Assembly: GCF_004348345.1 (NCBI RefSeq)
Contig: NZ_SMJZ01000022.1
Span: forward strand, 1 to 57,592
Length of the DNA: 57,592 bases
Source of the DNA: Nonomuraea longispora
GTDB taxonomy: Bacteria > Actinomycetota > Actinomycetes > Streptosporangiales > Streptosporangiaceae
Direction: 5' to 3'
In this document: positions 7,433 through 15,614 of the stretch, piece after piece
How the letters are laid out: the number at the start of each line of letters is the position of its first letter
How positions within the stretch are numbered: the stretch's first letter is position 1
Notes under the pieces: generated by a model
What the model was told of the DNA's origin: nothing
Databases searched by the model: none
The model's input: the letters and a program-made list of their open reading frames with translations, nothing else
Made by a program: the position numbers and the translations under genes

Positions 7433-8968
7433 ATGCTCAATCTGTCGGTCGTCCTGGAGGACAGCGCCAGGAACACCCCCGACGGCACCGCGATCGTCTT
7501 CGGCGACATGCGGCTGCCGTACTCCATGATCGAGACTGTCGCCAACCAGGTGGCCAACCTGCTGGTGTCGCGCGGGATCGGCAAGGGCGACAAGGTCGCG
7601 CTGGCGTGCCCGAACCTGCCGTACTTCCCGTTCGTCTACTTCGGCATCCTGAAGACCGGCGCCACGGTGGTGCCGCTCAACGTGCTGCTGCAGTCCCGCG
7701 AGATCGCCTACCACCTCGACGACAGCGACGCCAAGGCCCTGTTCTGCTTCGAGGGCACCCCCGAGCTGCCGCTGGGCGAGCGCGGCAAGGCCGGGGTCGA
7801 GGCGGCCGAGGGCTGCGAGCACTTCTTCGTCCTCCCCGCCACGCCGCTGGCGACCGAGTCGGAGCACGGCGAGTCGATCTGGGCCGCGCTCGGCGGGATG
7901 GCGGGCGAGTTCGAGACCGTGCAGACCGCCGCCGACGACACCGCCGTCATCCTCTACACCTCGGGCACCACCGGCCAGCCGAAGGGCGCCGAGCTCAGCC
8001 ACCAGAACATGCTGATGAACGCCATGGTCAGCGACAAGATGTTCCCCGACGGCGAGGGCGGCGACGTCTATCTGGCGGTGCTGCCGCTGTTCCACTCCTT
8101 CGGCCAGACCGTCGTCCTGAACACCGGTTTCCTGCGCGGGGCGACGGTCGTGCTGATGCCGCGCTTCGACCCGGACGAGGCACTCGAGCTCATGCGGAAG
8201 GAGAGCGTCACGTTCTTCGCCGGGGTGCCCACGATGTACTGGGGCATGCTCACCAAGATCCACGCGGACGGCGTGGAGGTGCCGCGCTCCCTGCGCGTGG
8301 CCGTGGCGGGCGGGGCCTCCTCGCCGGTCGAGGTGCTCAAGGACTTCGAGCAGACGTTCGGGGTCGGCATCCTGGAGGGGTACGGGTTGTCGGAGACCTC
8401 GCCGGTGGCCAGCTTCAACCAGCCGGGCCGCCCCTCCAAGGCGGGCACCGTGGGCACGCCGATCTGGGGTGTGGAGATGAAGCTGGTCGACGGCGACTGG
8501 AAGACCGTCGAAGGCGAGGGCCCCGGCGAGATCGCCATCCGCGGCCACAACATCATGAAGGGCTATTACGGCCGCCCCGAGGCGAGCGCCGAGGTCATGC
8601 GGGACGGCTGGTTCAGGACGGGCGACATCGCGACCCGTGACGCCGACGGCTACTATTCCATCATCGACCGCTCCAAGGACATGATCATCAGGGGCGGGTT
8701 CAACGTCTACCCGCGCGAGCTCGAAGAGGTGCTGATCACCCACGAGGCCGTGTCGCTCGCCGCCGTGGTGGGGGTCGCCCACGACTCCCACGGCGAGGAG
8801 ATCAAGGCCTACGTCATCCGCACCCCCGGCGCCACGATCACCGAGGACGAGCTGATCGCCTGGTGCAAGGAGAACATGGCGGCCTACAAATATCCGCGCA
8901 TCATCGAGTTCCGCGACTCGCTGCCGATGACGGCCACGGGCAAGATCCTCAAGCGGGAGCTGCGCTAG
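7433..8968 (+). CDS. Long-chain acyl-CoA ligase (FadD-type AMP-binding enzyme)
   Basis: This 511-residue member of the ANL superfamily activates carboxylic acids as acyl-AMP, then acyl-CoA. Motifs in order are YTSGTTGQPKG (ATP loop), GYGLSETSP (A5), DGWFRTGD (A7), DRSKDMIIRGGFNVYP (A8 hinge) and the catalytic lysine in TATGKILK at the C-terminus. All key residues are present. The ATG at 7433 is preceded by GGAGGAAGG; an in-frame ATG at 7397 lacks this. It is divergent from the GMC/P450/hydrolase run and could activate the acid made by those oxidations. A stem-loop follows the stop codon. Confidence 0.92.
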   Translation: MLNLSVVLEDSARNTPDGTAIVFGDMRLPYSMIETVANQVANLLVSRGIGKGDKVALACPNLPYFPFVYFGILKTGATVVPLNVLLQSREIAYHLDDSDAKALFCFEGTPELPLGERGKAGVEAAEGCEHFFVLPATPLATESEHGESIWAALGGMAGEFETVQTAADDTAVILYTSGTTGQPKGAELSHQNMLMNAMVSDKMFPDGEGGDVYLAVLPLFHSFGQTVVLNTGFLRGATVVLMPRFDPDEALELMRKESVTFFAGVPTMYWGMLTKIHADGVEVPRSLRVAVAGGASSPVEVLKDFEQTFGVGILEGYGLSETSPVASFNQPGRPSKAGTVGTPIWGVEMKLVDGDWKTVEGEGPGEIAIRGHNIMKGYYGRPEASAEVMRDGWFRTGDIATRDADGYYSIIDRSKDMIIRGGFNVYPRELEEVLITHEAVSLAAVVGVAHDSHGEEIKAYVIRTPGATITEDELIAWCKENMAAYKYPRIIEFRDSLPMTATGKILKRELR

Positions 8969-8977
8969 GCGCGACGG

Positions 8978-9004
8978 GCCGGGCGCGAGCCACCCGCGCC
9001 CGGC
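8978..9004 (+). terminator. Stem-loop terminator after the acyl-CoA ligase
   Basis: Perfect 10-bp arms GCCGGGCGCG (8978-8987) and CGCGCCCGGC (8995-9004) enclose a 7-nt loop, 9 bp after the ligase stop. There is no T-run, as is usual for actinobacterial terminators. Confidence 0.65.
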
Positions 9005-9054
9005 ACTGATCGGCGGCCTTCTCTGTCACCACCGAGGAAAGGGACCGCTGCCGC

Positions 9055-9600
9055 ATGCCCGACGTGCACGAACGCTACATCGTCATCACCGGGGGACCGG
9101 GCTCGGGGAAGACCACGCTGGTCGAGCACCTGGGAGCCCAGGGGTTCGCCACGCGGCCCGAGGCCGGCCGGGCGATCATCCAGGACCAGCTGGCGATCTC
9201 CGGCCGGGCGCTGCCCTGGGTGGATCCCGCGTTGTTCGCCGAGCTGATGTTGTCGTGGGACCTGCGGTCGTACCGCGAGCCCGCGGGGCCCGGGCCGGTG
9301 ATCTTCGACAGGGGGCTGATCGACACCATCGGCTACCTGCGGATGCTGGGACGTACGGTGCCCCGCCACCTGCTCGCCGCCGCCGGGACGTTCCGCTACC
9401 ACCGGCGGGTGTTCGCCGCGCCGCCCTGGCCCGAGATCTACGAGCACGACAGCGAGCGCAGGCAGAGCCTCGGGGAGGCCGAGCGGACCTACGAGGCGGT
9501 CGTGCGGGCCTACGCCGACCACGGATACGACGTGGTGGCACTGCCCAGGACACCGGTCGAGGAGCGCGCCGCGTTCGTCGCCGAGGCGGCCCGGCAGTAA
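9055..9600 (+). CDS. Small P-loop ATPase/kinase (AAA_28-like)
   Basis: The 181-residue cytoplasmic protein has a Walker A GGPGSGKTT at residues 13-21, FDRG as the likely Walker B/DR region, and an Arg-rich lid. This is the layout of small nucleoside-kinase-like or AAA_28 ATPases whose substrates are mostly unknown. It is followed 9 bp later by a damaged HAD-hydrolase gene with a strong ribosome site, then an APH-like kinase gene, so the three were probably one operon. Function beyond NTP-dependent phosphotransfer or hydrolysis is not assignable. Confidence 0.75.
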   Translation: MPDVHERYIVITGGPGSGKTTLVEHLGAQGFATRPEAGRAIIQDQLAISGRALPWVDPALFAELMLSWDLRSYREPAGPGPVIFDRGLIDTIGYLRMLGRTVPRHLLAAAGTFRYHRRVFAAPPWPEIYEHDSERRQSLGEAERTYEAVVRAYADHGYDVVALPRTPVEERAAFVAEAARQ

Positions 9601-9609
9601 GGAGATCAC

Positions 9610-10001
9610 ATGCCGGCACTGTTCGACCGACCGACCGGCTGGACGCGTTCCGGCGCCGGGCCACCGCGTTCGCCTCAGAGCGCGAGCTGGGCGAGAACGC
9701 GGCGTCGTGGCTCGTGGAACGGGACGCCGACGGCTCCGTGCCGATGGAGACGTTCGTCGAGCTCGTACGCGAGCACTTCCGGCTGCCCGAGCCGGCCGGG
9801 GAGTTGTGGCGGGCCTGCCGGGCGCGGTTGCCCCACCTCGTGTCGTGCCGGCCCGAGGCGCTGACGGCGCTCGACCGGCTGCGCACGATCTGGGTCGACC
9901 GCGGCGTGGTGACGGAGCCGCCGGGGACCGGTCCTGACCATGTCGTCACGGACGTCGTCGCGGCCGTCGACTGGCTGATGTCATCCGGTTCATACCGATA
10001 G
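9610..10001 (+). pseudogene. HAD-superfamily hydrolase pseudogene (frameshift plus internal deletion)
   Basis: An ATG at 9610 with AAGGAG upstream begins MPALFD, the start of a HAD hydrolase, but the following DxDxT catalytic segment is missing and the frame changes. Homologous sequence resumes in the frame of 9612 with TDRLDAFRRRATAFA, runs through VPMETFVELVREHFRLPEP, and at ALDRLRTIWVDRG jumps straight to the family's C-terminal tail (DHVVTDVVAAVDWL). The core containing the Lys and the second Asp motif is gone, about 100 residues by memory of the family. Without nucleophile or core it cannot be a working phosphatase. The stop at 9999-10001 precedes the next gene by 1 bp. Confidence 0.75.
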
Positions 10002-10002
10002 C

Positions 10003-10962
10003 GTGGTTCGCGTGCGAGATCGGCCGGAAGACTTCGACGAAGGGCTGCTGCGTCCCGCGCTGCGCGCGTGGGAGGTGCAGGCGACCACGCTCGACTACGC
10101 GCCCGTCGGGTTCGGCGACTATCACTGGGTCGCGGGCGACGCGGGCGGGCGGCGGTGGTTCGTCACGGTCGCCGACGTACGCCGCCGCACGTTCGACGGG
10201 CTGGCCATGGCCATGGACACGGCGGCGGCCCTGCGGGAGGAGGCGGGGCTCGCGTTCGTGGTGGCCCCGCTGCGCGCCTGCGACGGCACGACGTTGCGGC
10301 GGCTCGACCGGCACCGCTACGCCATGAGCGTCTTCCCGCACGCCGCCGGCACGGCCGGGAACTTCGGCGACGAGCTGACGGCGGCCGATCGTGGCGCCGT
10401 CATCGACCTGCTGGCCGAGCTGCACGCGACGCCCCCTCCGCTGCCGACCCCGCCGCGTCCTCCGGAGCTCACCGGCCGGGCCGTCCTGGAGTCGTGCCTG
10501 GGCGGGCCGGACGGTCCCTGGCTCGGCGGCCCGTTCTCGGAGCCCGCCAGGGAGCTGGTCGCCGAGCACGCGGGCACGCTGCGCCGGAGGCTGGCCGAGC
10601 TCGACGGGCTGGCGGGGACGCTCGGGGAGCCGGTGGTGACCCATGGCGAGCCGCATCCGGGCAACCTGCTGTGCGCGGACGGCCGGTGGTCCCTGGTCGA
10701 CTGGGACACCGCCGGCCTGGCCCCGCCGGAGCGCGACCTGTGGCTGGTGGCCGAGGAGCCCGGCGACCTGGCCCGCTACGCCGAGGCCACGGGCCGTACG
10801 CCCGATCCGCGGGCCCTGGCGTTCTACCGGCTGCGGTGGGCGCTCGACGACGTGGCCGAGTTCGTGGAGTGGCTGCGGTCGCCGCACGCGCGCACGCCGG
10901 ACGCCGAGCAGGCATGGAAGGGACTGGCCGGCACCCTTGAGGACCTGCGCGCGACGTCCTGA
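10003..10962 (+). CDS. Aminoglycoside-phosphotransferase-like kinase
   Basis: This is a 319-residue APH/choline-kinase-fold protein. The catalytic loop reads THGEPHPGNLL, with Glu where classical APH enzymes have Asp, followed by the metal-binding VDWDTAGLAPPERDLW. The Glu variant is, to my knowledge, seen in spectinomycin-phosphotransferase-related proteins of actinomycetes, so the fold call is firm but the activity is not. GTG starts at 10003 or 10012 are both possible. It sits at the end of the P-loop kinase/HAD-remnant run. It might phosphorylate a small hydroxylated metabolite or antibiotic; resistance is not shown by sequence. Confidence 0.75.
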   Translation: MVRVRDRPEDFDEGLLRPALRAWEVQATTLDYAPVGFGDYHWVAGDAGGRRWFVTVADVRRRTFDGLAMAMDTAAALREEAGLAFVVAPLRACDGTTLRRLDRHRYAMSVFPHAAGTAGNFGDELTAADRGAVIDLLAELHATPPPLPTPPRPPELTGRAVLESCLGGPDGPWLGGPFSEPARELVAEHAGTLRRRLAELDGLAGTLGEPVVTHGEPHPGNLLCADGRWSLVDWDTAGLAPPERDLWLVAEEPGDLARYAEATGRTPDPRALAFYRLRWALDDVAEFVEWLRSPHARTPDAEQAWKGLAGTLEDLRATS

Positions 10963-11192
10963 AGGCCGAGCCGGAACCTTCACCAGCGCGGCTCCCCGAG
11001 GAAGATCCGCGGGAGTCCCAGGAGGACTCCAGCCAGGACGGGCAGCACACCAGCAGGGGAAAGCACACGAAGAAGCAGAGCTAGCGATCCCGCCCGCCCA
11101 CCGGCACGGGCGGGCCGGTCCCCGCGCTCCTCTTGACGGCGCGTGTAAGGTGCTCGAAGCGCTTGACCAGCACCCGCGACAAAGGTGAGCCC

Positions 11193-11834
11193 ATGTCATA
11201 CCCCTCGCATGATCGCTATGACCGCCGCCCTTCGGCCGGGCCACGGGTCAACCCGGCGCGAGTGTGGGGAGGAGGGGCCGCCGCGGCCGTCGTGGCCGCG
11301 CTGGTCGCCGTGGTCGGCGTGATGATCAGCAAGAGTCTGCTCGGCATCCGCGTGATCGCCCCCGACGGCGACCCCATCTCCGGCAGTGCGGCGACCACGG
11401 GTTACGCGATCTCGGCCGCGGCGGCGGCGCTCGTGGCCACGCTGCTGCTCTTCGTCCTCATGCTCTCCACGCCGGAACCGGCCAAGTTCTTCAGCTGGAT
11501 CGCCGGGCTCTTCGCCGTCATCATCACGGTCCTGCCGTTCATGCACTCCGCCGACCTGCTGGAGCAGATCGCCACGGCCGCCATCAACCTCGTCATCGGC
11601 ATCGCCATCGCCTCGCTGCTGACCTCGATCGGGCGCACGGCCCTGGAGGAGGCGCCGGACCCCGAGCCCTATCCGTACGAGCAGCCCAGGGGGTACGACC
11701 AGCCCAGGGGATATGACCGGCCGCACTACGAGCAGCCTCGCCACGACCGGCAGGGTTATGAGCGCCCCCGCCATGGGCAGGGCGGTTATGGGCAGCGCGG
11801 TTACGAGCGCCGCGACCACGACCCGTACGACTAG
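11193..11834 (+). CDS. Four-helix membrane protein, DUF6069-like, with Tyr/Arg/Pro-rich tail
   Basis: The 213-residue protein has four predicted membrane helices: about residues 26-46 (AAAAVVAALVAVVGVMI), 71-92, 95-117 and 124-144. The last 60 residues are a hydrophilic tail of imperfect GYDQPR/HYEQPR/GYERPR repeats ending in RRDHDPYD, encoded by short tandem DNA repeats from about 11680. The ATG at 11193 has AAAGGTGAG upstream; a GTG-type start at 11133 is less likely. The helical part resembles the DUF6069 family of actinobacteria, function unknown. The tail may bind polyanions or partner proteins, which is inference. Convergent with tmsB, with a shared terminator between them. Confidence 0.7.
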   Translation: MSYPSHDRYDRRPSAGPRVNPARVWGGGAAAAVVAALVAVVGVMISKSLLGIRVIAPDGDPISGSAATTGYAISAAAAALVATLLLFVLMLSTPEPAKFFSWIAGLFAVIITVLPFMHSADLLEQIATAAINLVIGIAIASLLTSIGRTALEEAPDPEPYPYEQPRGYDQPRGYDRPHYEQPRHDRQGYERPRHGQGGYGQRGYERRDHDPYD

Positions 11835-11850
11835 CAGGCCGTCGATCACA

Positions 11851-11874
11851 CGGGAGGGGCCGCGGGCCCTCCCG
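11851..11874. terminator. Bidirectional stem-loop terminator
   Basis: CGGGAGGG (11851-11858) pairs with CCCTCCCG (11867-11874) around an 8-nt loop, midway between two converging genes ending at 11834 and 11884. It can serve both. Confidence 0.6.
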
Positions 11875-11883
11875 CGCAGCCCG

Positions 11884-13143
11884 TCACGGCCAGTCGACCG
11901 CCGGCCGCAGCGGCACCCCCGACCGTCCGTTCCGGTCGAGCTTGACGCCCAGCACCTGGTGGAGCTGCACCTTGTTGCGCTCGAAGCCGACGATGCAGCC
12001 CGCCATGTAGAGGGCCCACACCCGGGCCGTGCCCATGCCGACCTCCTGGACCGCGTCGTCCCAGTTGGCGTCGAGGTTGACGCACCAGTGCCGCAGGGTC
12101 TTCGCGTAGTGCTCCCTGAGGTTCTCCTGGTGGCGGATCTCGAAGCCGAGGTCCTCCATCTGCCTGATCAGCAGGCCCACCGACTCCAGCTCGCCGTCGG
12201 GGAAGACGTAGCGGTTGATGAAGCCGCCTTTGTTGAACGTCTTCTCCTTGCCGGTCGGCCGGGTGATGCAGTGGTTGAGCAGGCGCCCGCCGGGCTTCAG
12301 CTTGCTGTTCAGGAAGGAGAAGTAGGCGCCCAGGTTGGCCTTGCCGATGTGCTCGGTCAGGCCGATCGAGCTGACCGCGTCGAACCCGCTCTCCTGGACG
12401 TCGCGGTAGTCCATGAAGCGGATCTCCGCCAGGTCCTCAAGGCCGGCGTCGGCGATGGCCTTCTGCCCCCACTCCGCCTGCTGCTTGCTCAGCGTCACGC
12501 CCAGGACCTTGACGCCATAGTGCTGGGCGGCGTGCATGACCATGCCGCCCCAGCCGCAGCCGACGTCGAGCAGGCGCATCCCCGGCTCCAGACCGAGCTT
12601 GCGGGCCACCAGGTCGAACTTGGCGTACTGGGCCTGCTCCAGCGTGGAGTCCTCGGAGGGGAAGACGGCGCACGTGTAGGCCATCGACGGGCCCAGCACC
12701 CACGAGTAGAACCGGTTGGAGACGTCGTAGTGGTGGTGGATGGCCTCGGCGTCGCGCTGCTTGGCGTGACGGGAGCCGAGCCTGGCAAGGGCGCTCTGGC
12801 GCATCTCCTGCGGGGGCGGCGGCACGCGCATGAGCAGCGGCTTCATGCCCAGGGCCCGCACGGCCGCGAGTTTCTCCGACGTGGTCAGGTCGTTGGTGGT
12901 GATGTTCCACATGCGGTCGAGCAGGGTGTACAGGTCGCCCTGGACGTCGATGTGCCCCGAGACGAAGGCCCGGGCCAGGCCCAGCTCCCCGGGAGCCTGG
13001 GCGAGGTAGGCCACCGCGATCGGAGACTTCACCTCGATGGCCAGGTCGGCCCCGTCCGGCCCGGCCTTGCTGCCGTCGTAGGCCGTGAACGCGACGTTCG
13101 CGTCAGTGCCGACGATCTTCTCGAAGATGGTTGCCAGCGCCAT
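11884..13143 (-). CDS. tmsB: SAM-dependent fatty acyl methyltransferase TmsB (10-methylene fatty acid formation)
   Basis: This 419-residue member of the cyclopropane-fatty-acid synthase family has the SAM loop LLDVGCGWGGMVMHAA and conserved CFA-family blocks (HYDVSNRFYSWVLG, GLTEHIGKANLGAYF, FPDGELES). In actinobacteria, a methyltransferase of this type encoded directly beside an FAD oxidoreductase like the next gene (Rv0447c/Rv0449c; TmsB/TmsA) converts oleoyl phospholipid chains to 10-methylene- then 10-methylstearoyl (tuberculostearic) chains. The start ATG 13143 lies 7 nt after the tmsA stop with GGGAAGG before it. The pair forms a tight operon, and membrane phospholipid is the expected substrate. 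An ordinary CFA synthase is the alternative, made less likely by the partner gene. Confidence 0.82.
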   Translation of the reverse strand: MALATIFEKIVGTDANVAFTAYDGSKAGPDGADLAIEVKSPIAVAYLAQAPGELGLARAFVSGHIDVQGDLYTLLDRMWNITTNDLTTSEKLAAVRALGMKPLLMRVPPPPQEMRQSALARLGSRHAKQRDAEAIHHHYDVSNRFYSWVLGPSMAYTCAVFPSEDSTLEQAQYAKFDLVARKLGLEPGMRLLDVGCGWGGMVMHAAQHYGVKVLGVTLSKQQAEWGQKAIADAGLEDLAEIRFMDYRDVQESGFDAVSSIGLTEHIGKANLGAYFSFLNSKLKPGGRLLNHCITRPTGKEKTFNKGGFINRYVFPDGELESVGLLIRQMEDLGFEIRHQENLREHYAKTLRHWCVNLDANWDDAVQEVGMGTARVWALYMAGCIVGFERNKVQLHQVLGVKLDRNGRSGVPLRPAVDWP

Positions 13144-13150
13144 CCGTGTT

Positions 13151-14512
13151 TCACCTTCCCCGTACACACTTTTCGTACAGGTCCAGCAGGCGACCGTTCG
13201 GGTCGTATTCCCGCTTGACCGGCCAGTAGGCTTCGCCGTTGTACAGCTGCCAGAACTGCTCCGGGGCGTAGAAGGAGGTCGAGTAGAGCGACTTGTGCCC
13301 GTCGAGCTCGTGGACCGACCGCTCGATGAGCCGGTTGTAGTAGCCGTCGAACTGCCCCCGTGGCAGCGGCACCATGCCCCAGAATCCGAAGTTGACGTAG
13401 AGCTTTCCCGGCTCCAGCGGATAGAGCGGCCAGCGGGAGCCGGCGCGGAGCGGGCACATCCACACAGGTGTCATGCCCACCTTGTCGTGGAAGAAGTCAA
13501 GGAACTCGGCGCCGCGCTCGACCGGGACCTCGACGTCCTGGATCACCGACTCCTGCACGGGCTGGTCGCGCCACCGGTCGACGCGGGCGGTCAGGCCGTA
13601 TTTCCGGTCGAGCGCCACGAGCTTGCGGTAGACGTCGGAGCGCATGTAGCGGCGCGGCATGAGCGAGCGGATCACCGGCTGCTGCACGCCGAAGGCCCGC
13701 GAGCACCAGAACCAGTCGGTGTCCCAGCGCCACAGGTAGTCGCGGACGGTCAGCCAGTCGCGGCTGCGCCGCCGGATCGACTGGTAGTAGATGCGCATCC
13801 CGGTGTAGTCGGAGACGTAGGGGGCGCGGTCGGCGAACCGGCCGAGCGTCAGGTACATCTCTCCCGGTGTGAAGAAGACACCGTCCACGAAGTCGACGTT
13901 CTCGCCGTCGTGCACCATGTTGTCGCAGATCTCCTGCATGGCCAGCATGCACTTGCCCGCGTCGGTGAACCTGACGTGCGTGAGATGCACGTACGGCTGC
14001 ACCTTGCGCAGCCTGATGCGGATGCGCAGCGCGTAGCCCAGGGTGCCGTAGGAATTGGGGAACGAGCGGAAGAGCTCGCGGTGCTCGTTGTCCTCGCGGG
14101 CCACGACGACGCGCCCGTCACCGGTGAGGATCTCGAGCTCCTCGACCGACTCGTGCGGCAGGCCGTCGCGGAAGCTGGTGGACTCGATGCCGAGCCCGGT
14201 CACGGCGCCGCCCAGCGTGATGGTCTTGAGCTGCGGGACGACGTAGGGCATGAGCCCGTGCGGCAGCGTGGCGTCGACCAGGTGTTCGTACGTGGTCATG
14301 CCCTGGACCTCGGCCGTCATGCTCTCCGGGTCGACGCTGATGACCTCGGCGAGGTCACGGGCCGAGAGCTTGGCCGTGCGGCCCTGGTCGCGGAACCTGA
14401 AGAGGTTGGACGTCGACTTGGCCAGCCGGGGCGCGGCACCGCCGGGGATCTGCGCGTAGGACTGCCGGATCTGCTCTACTGCCCGCTGGTGTGTCGACAT
14501 CGTCGTCGTCAC
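13151..14512 (-). CDS. tmsA: FAD-dependent oxidoreductase TmsA (10-methylene reductase)
   Basis: This 453-residue FAD-linked oxidase/DHCR24-like protein has a PCMH-type FAD-binding half with ITLGGAVTGLGIESTSFRDG as flavin loop. A substrate half of aromatic-rich sequence follows (YVNFGFWGMVPLP, YSTSFYAPEQFW). With the downstream methyltransferase it matches the actinobacterial TmsA/TmsB pair, where TmsA reduces the 10-methylene intermediate to a methyl branch. The GTG at 14512 has AAGGGGG upstream; an ATG at 14500 is also in frame. 10-methyl fatty acids are typical membrane lipids of Streptosporangiales, consistent with the presumed host. The reductant is not evident from sequence. Confidence 0.82.
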   Translation of the reverse strand: MTTTMSTHQRAVEQIRQSYAQIPGGAAPRLAKSTSNLFRFRDQGRTAKLSARDLAEVISVDPESMTAEVQGMTTYEHLVDATLPHGLMPYVVPQLKTITLGGAVTGLGIESTSFRDGLPHESVEELEILTGDGRVVVAREDNEHRELFRSFPNSYGTLGYALRIRIRLRKVQPYVHLTHVRFTDAGKCMLAMQEICDNMVHDGENVDFVDGVFFTPGEMYLTLGRFADRAPYVSDYTGMRIYYQSIRRRSRDWLTVRDYLWRWDTDWFWCSRAFGVQQPVIRSLMPRRYMRSDVYRKLVALDRKYGLTARVDRWRDQPVQESVIQDVEVPVERGAEFLDFFHDKVGMTPVWMCPLRAGSRWPLYPLEPGKLYVNFGFWGMVPLPRGQFDGYYNRLIERSVHELDGHKSLYSTSFYAPEQFWQLYNGEAYWPVKREYDPNGRLLDLYEKCVRGR

Positions 14513-14642
14513 GGAAGCACCCCCTTGCGCCGGTAGAGATCGCCCGTAAGACGTTATCTCTCACGGACGGTCCGGAACAGACCGGGGTCGTTAAAGACAC
14601 GAAAACTGTTCATCGTGCCAGGTGAATGGCCCGTGCGACAGG

Positions 14643-15614
14643 CTATTGCGTAAACTTTCTGGAGATCACCTGGCCTGCGCCGTTCAGCACGGCGGCCACC
14701 TGTCCGCCCTCGACCGCGGCGGCCAGGTTGTCCAGGGTGGCCGTGAGCAGACGGCCGGTGGCCTCAGGGGTGACGCCGGCGACGTGCGGGGACAGCAGCA
14801 CGTTCGGCAGGTCGCGCAGCGGATCGCCGGGCGGCAACGGTTCCGTGTCGAAGACGTCGAGCGCCGCTCCCCCCAGGTGCCCCGAACGCAGCGCCTGGGT
14901 GAGGGAGGCCTGGTCCACGACTCCTCCCCTGGCGGCGTTGACGAGCAGGGCGCCCTGCTTCATGCGCGCCGGGCCGACGAGGCCGCGGGTCTCGTCCGAC
15001 AGGGCGATGACGACGACCACGACGTCGGCGGTGGCGACGAGCGCGTCCAGGGGCTCGTAACCGGGGTCGGGGCGCGGTGTGCGGGTCCAGTACGACACCT
15101 GGCAGCCGAGCGCGCGGAACAACGTGACGCACTCCGCGCCGATCGGCCCGTAGCCGACCACGCCGACGCGCCGGCCGCGCAGTTCGTGGGGCTGCAGGCC
15201 CTGCTGGGGCCACTCACCCGCGCGCACGGCCGCGTCGGCGGCGGCCAGCTTGCGCGACAGGGACAACGTGGCGGCCAGGCACCACTCCGCCACCGCGACG
15301 GCGCTGACGCCGGGCGTGTTGGCCAGCGGAACCCCGGCCGCGGCCAGCGCGTCGAGGTCGTGGCCGTCGACGCCCACGGACGGCTGCTGCACGAACGCCA
15401 GCAGGGGCGCGGCCCCGACCGCCTCGGCGTCCAGCGCGAGCGTGCCCGTCCAGTCGCCGAGCACGATCTCCGCCTCCGGCAGCGCCGCCAGGAGCGCGGC
15501 GCGGTCGCGGGACGCGGGGACGCTCACGCTGACCTGGTCGCCGAGCGGCGCGAGCAGGCGGCGCATCACCTCTTCGGGCAGCGGCGGCAGGGCGAGCAGG
15601 TTCCAGGGTCTCAT
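14643..15614 (-). CDS. D-2-hydroxyacid dehydrogenase, NAD(P)-dependent
   Basis: The 323-residue protein carries the dinucleotide fold GVVGYGPIGAECV (about residues 145-157) and the catalytic triad regions LVNAARGGVVDQASL (Arg), DVFDTEPLPPGDP (Glu) and SPHVAGVTPEA (His). It is a complete member of the D-isomer 2-hydroxyacid dehydrogenase family, which interconverts 2-keto and 2-hydroxy acids; the substrate is unresolved. The ATG at 15612-15614 overlaps the kinase stop by 4 bp (ATGA), so it is translationally coupled to the Ser/Thr kinase. That coupling is unusual for a metabolic enzyme of this kind. Confidence 0.87.
   Translation of the reverse strand: MRPWNLLALPPLPEEVMRRLLAPLGDQVSVSVPASRDRAALLAALPEAEIVLGDWTGTLALDAEAVGAAPLLAFVQQPSVGVDGHDLDALAAAGVPLANTPGVSAVAVAEWCLAATLSLSRKLAAADAAVRAGEWPQQGLQPHELRGRRVGVVGYGPIGAECVTLFRALGCQVSYWTRTPRPDPGYEPLDALVATADVVVVVIALSDETRGLVGPARMKQGALLVNAARGGVVDQASLTQALRSGHLGGAALDVFDTEPLPPGDPLRDLPNVLLSPHVAGVTPEATGRLLTATLDNLAAAVEGGQVAAVLNGAGQVISRKFTQ

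Noticed and set aside
10938..11082. Lys/Ser/Gln-rich frame after the APH-like gene ending in KHTKKQS and TAG
   Set aside because: The amino acid composition looks protein-like, but the frame has no ATG, GTG or TTG start and no ribosome site. It might be a remnant.
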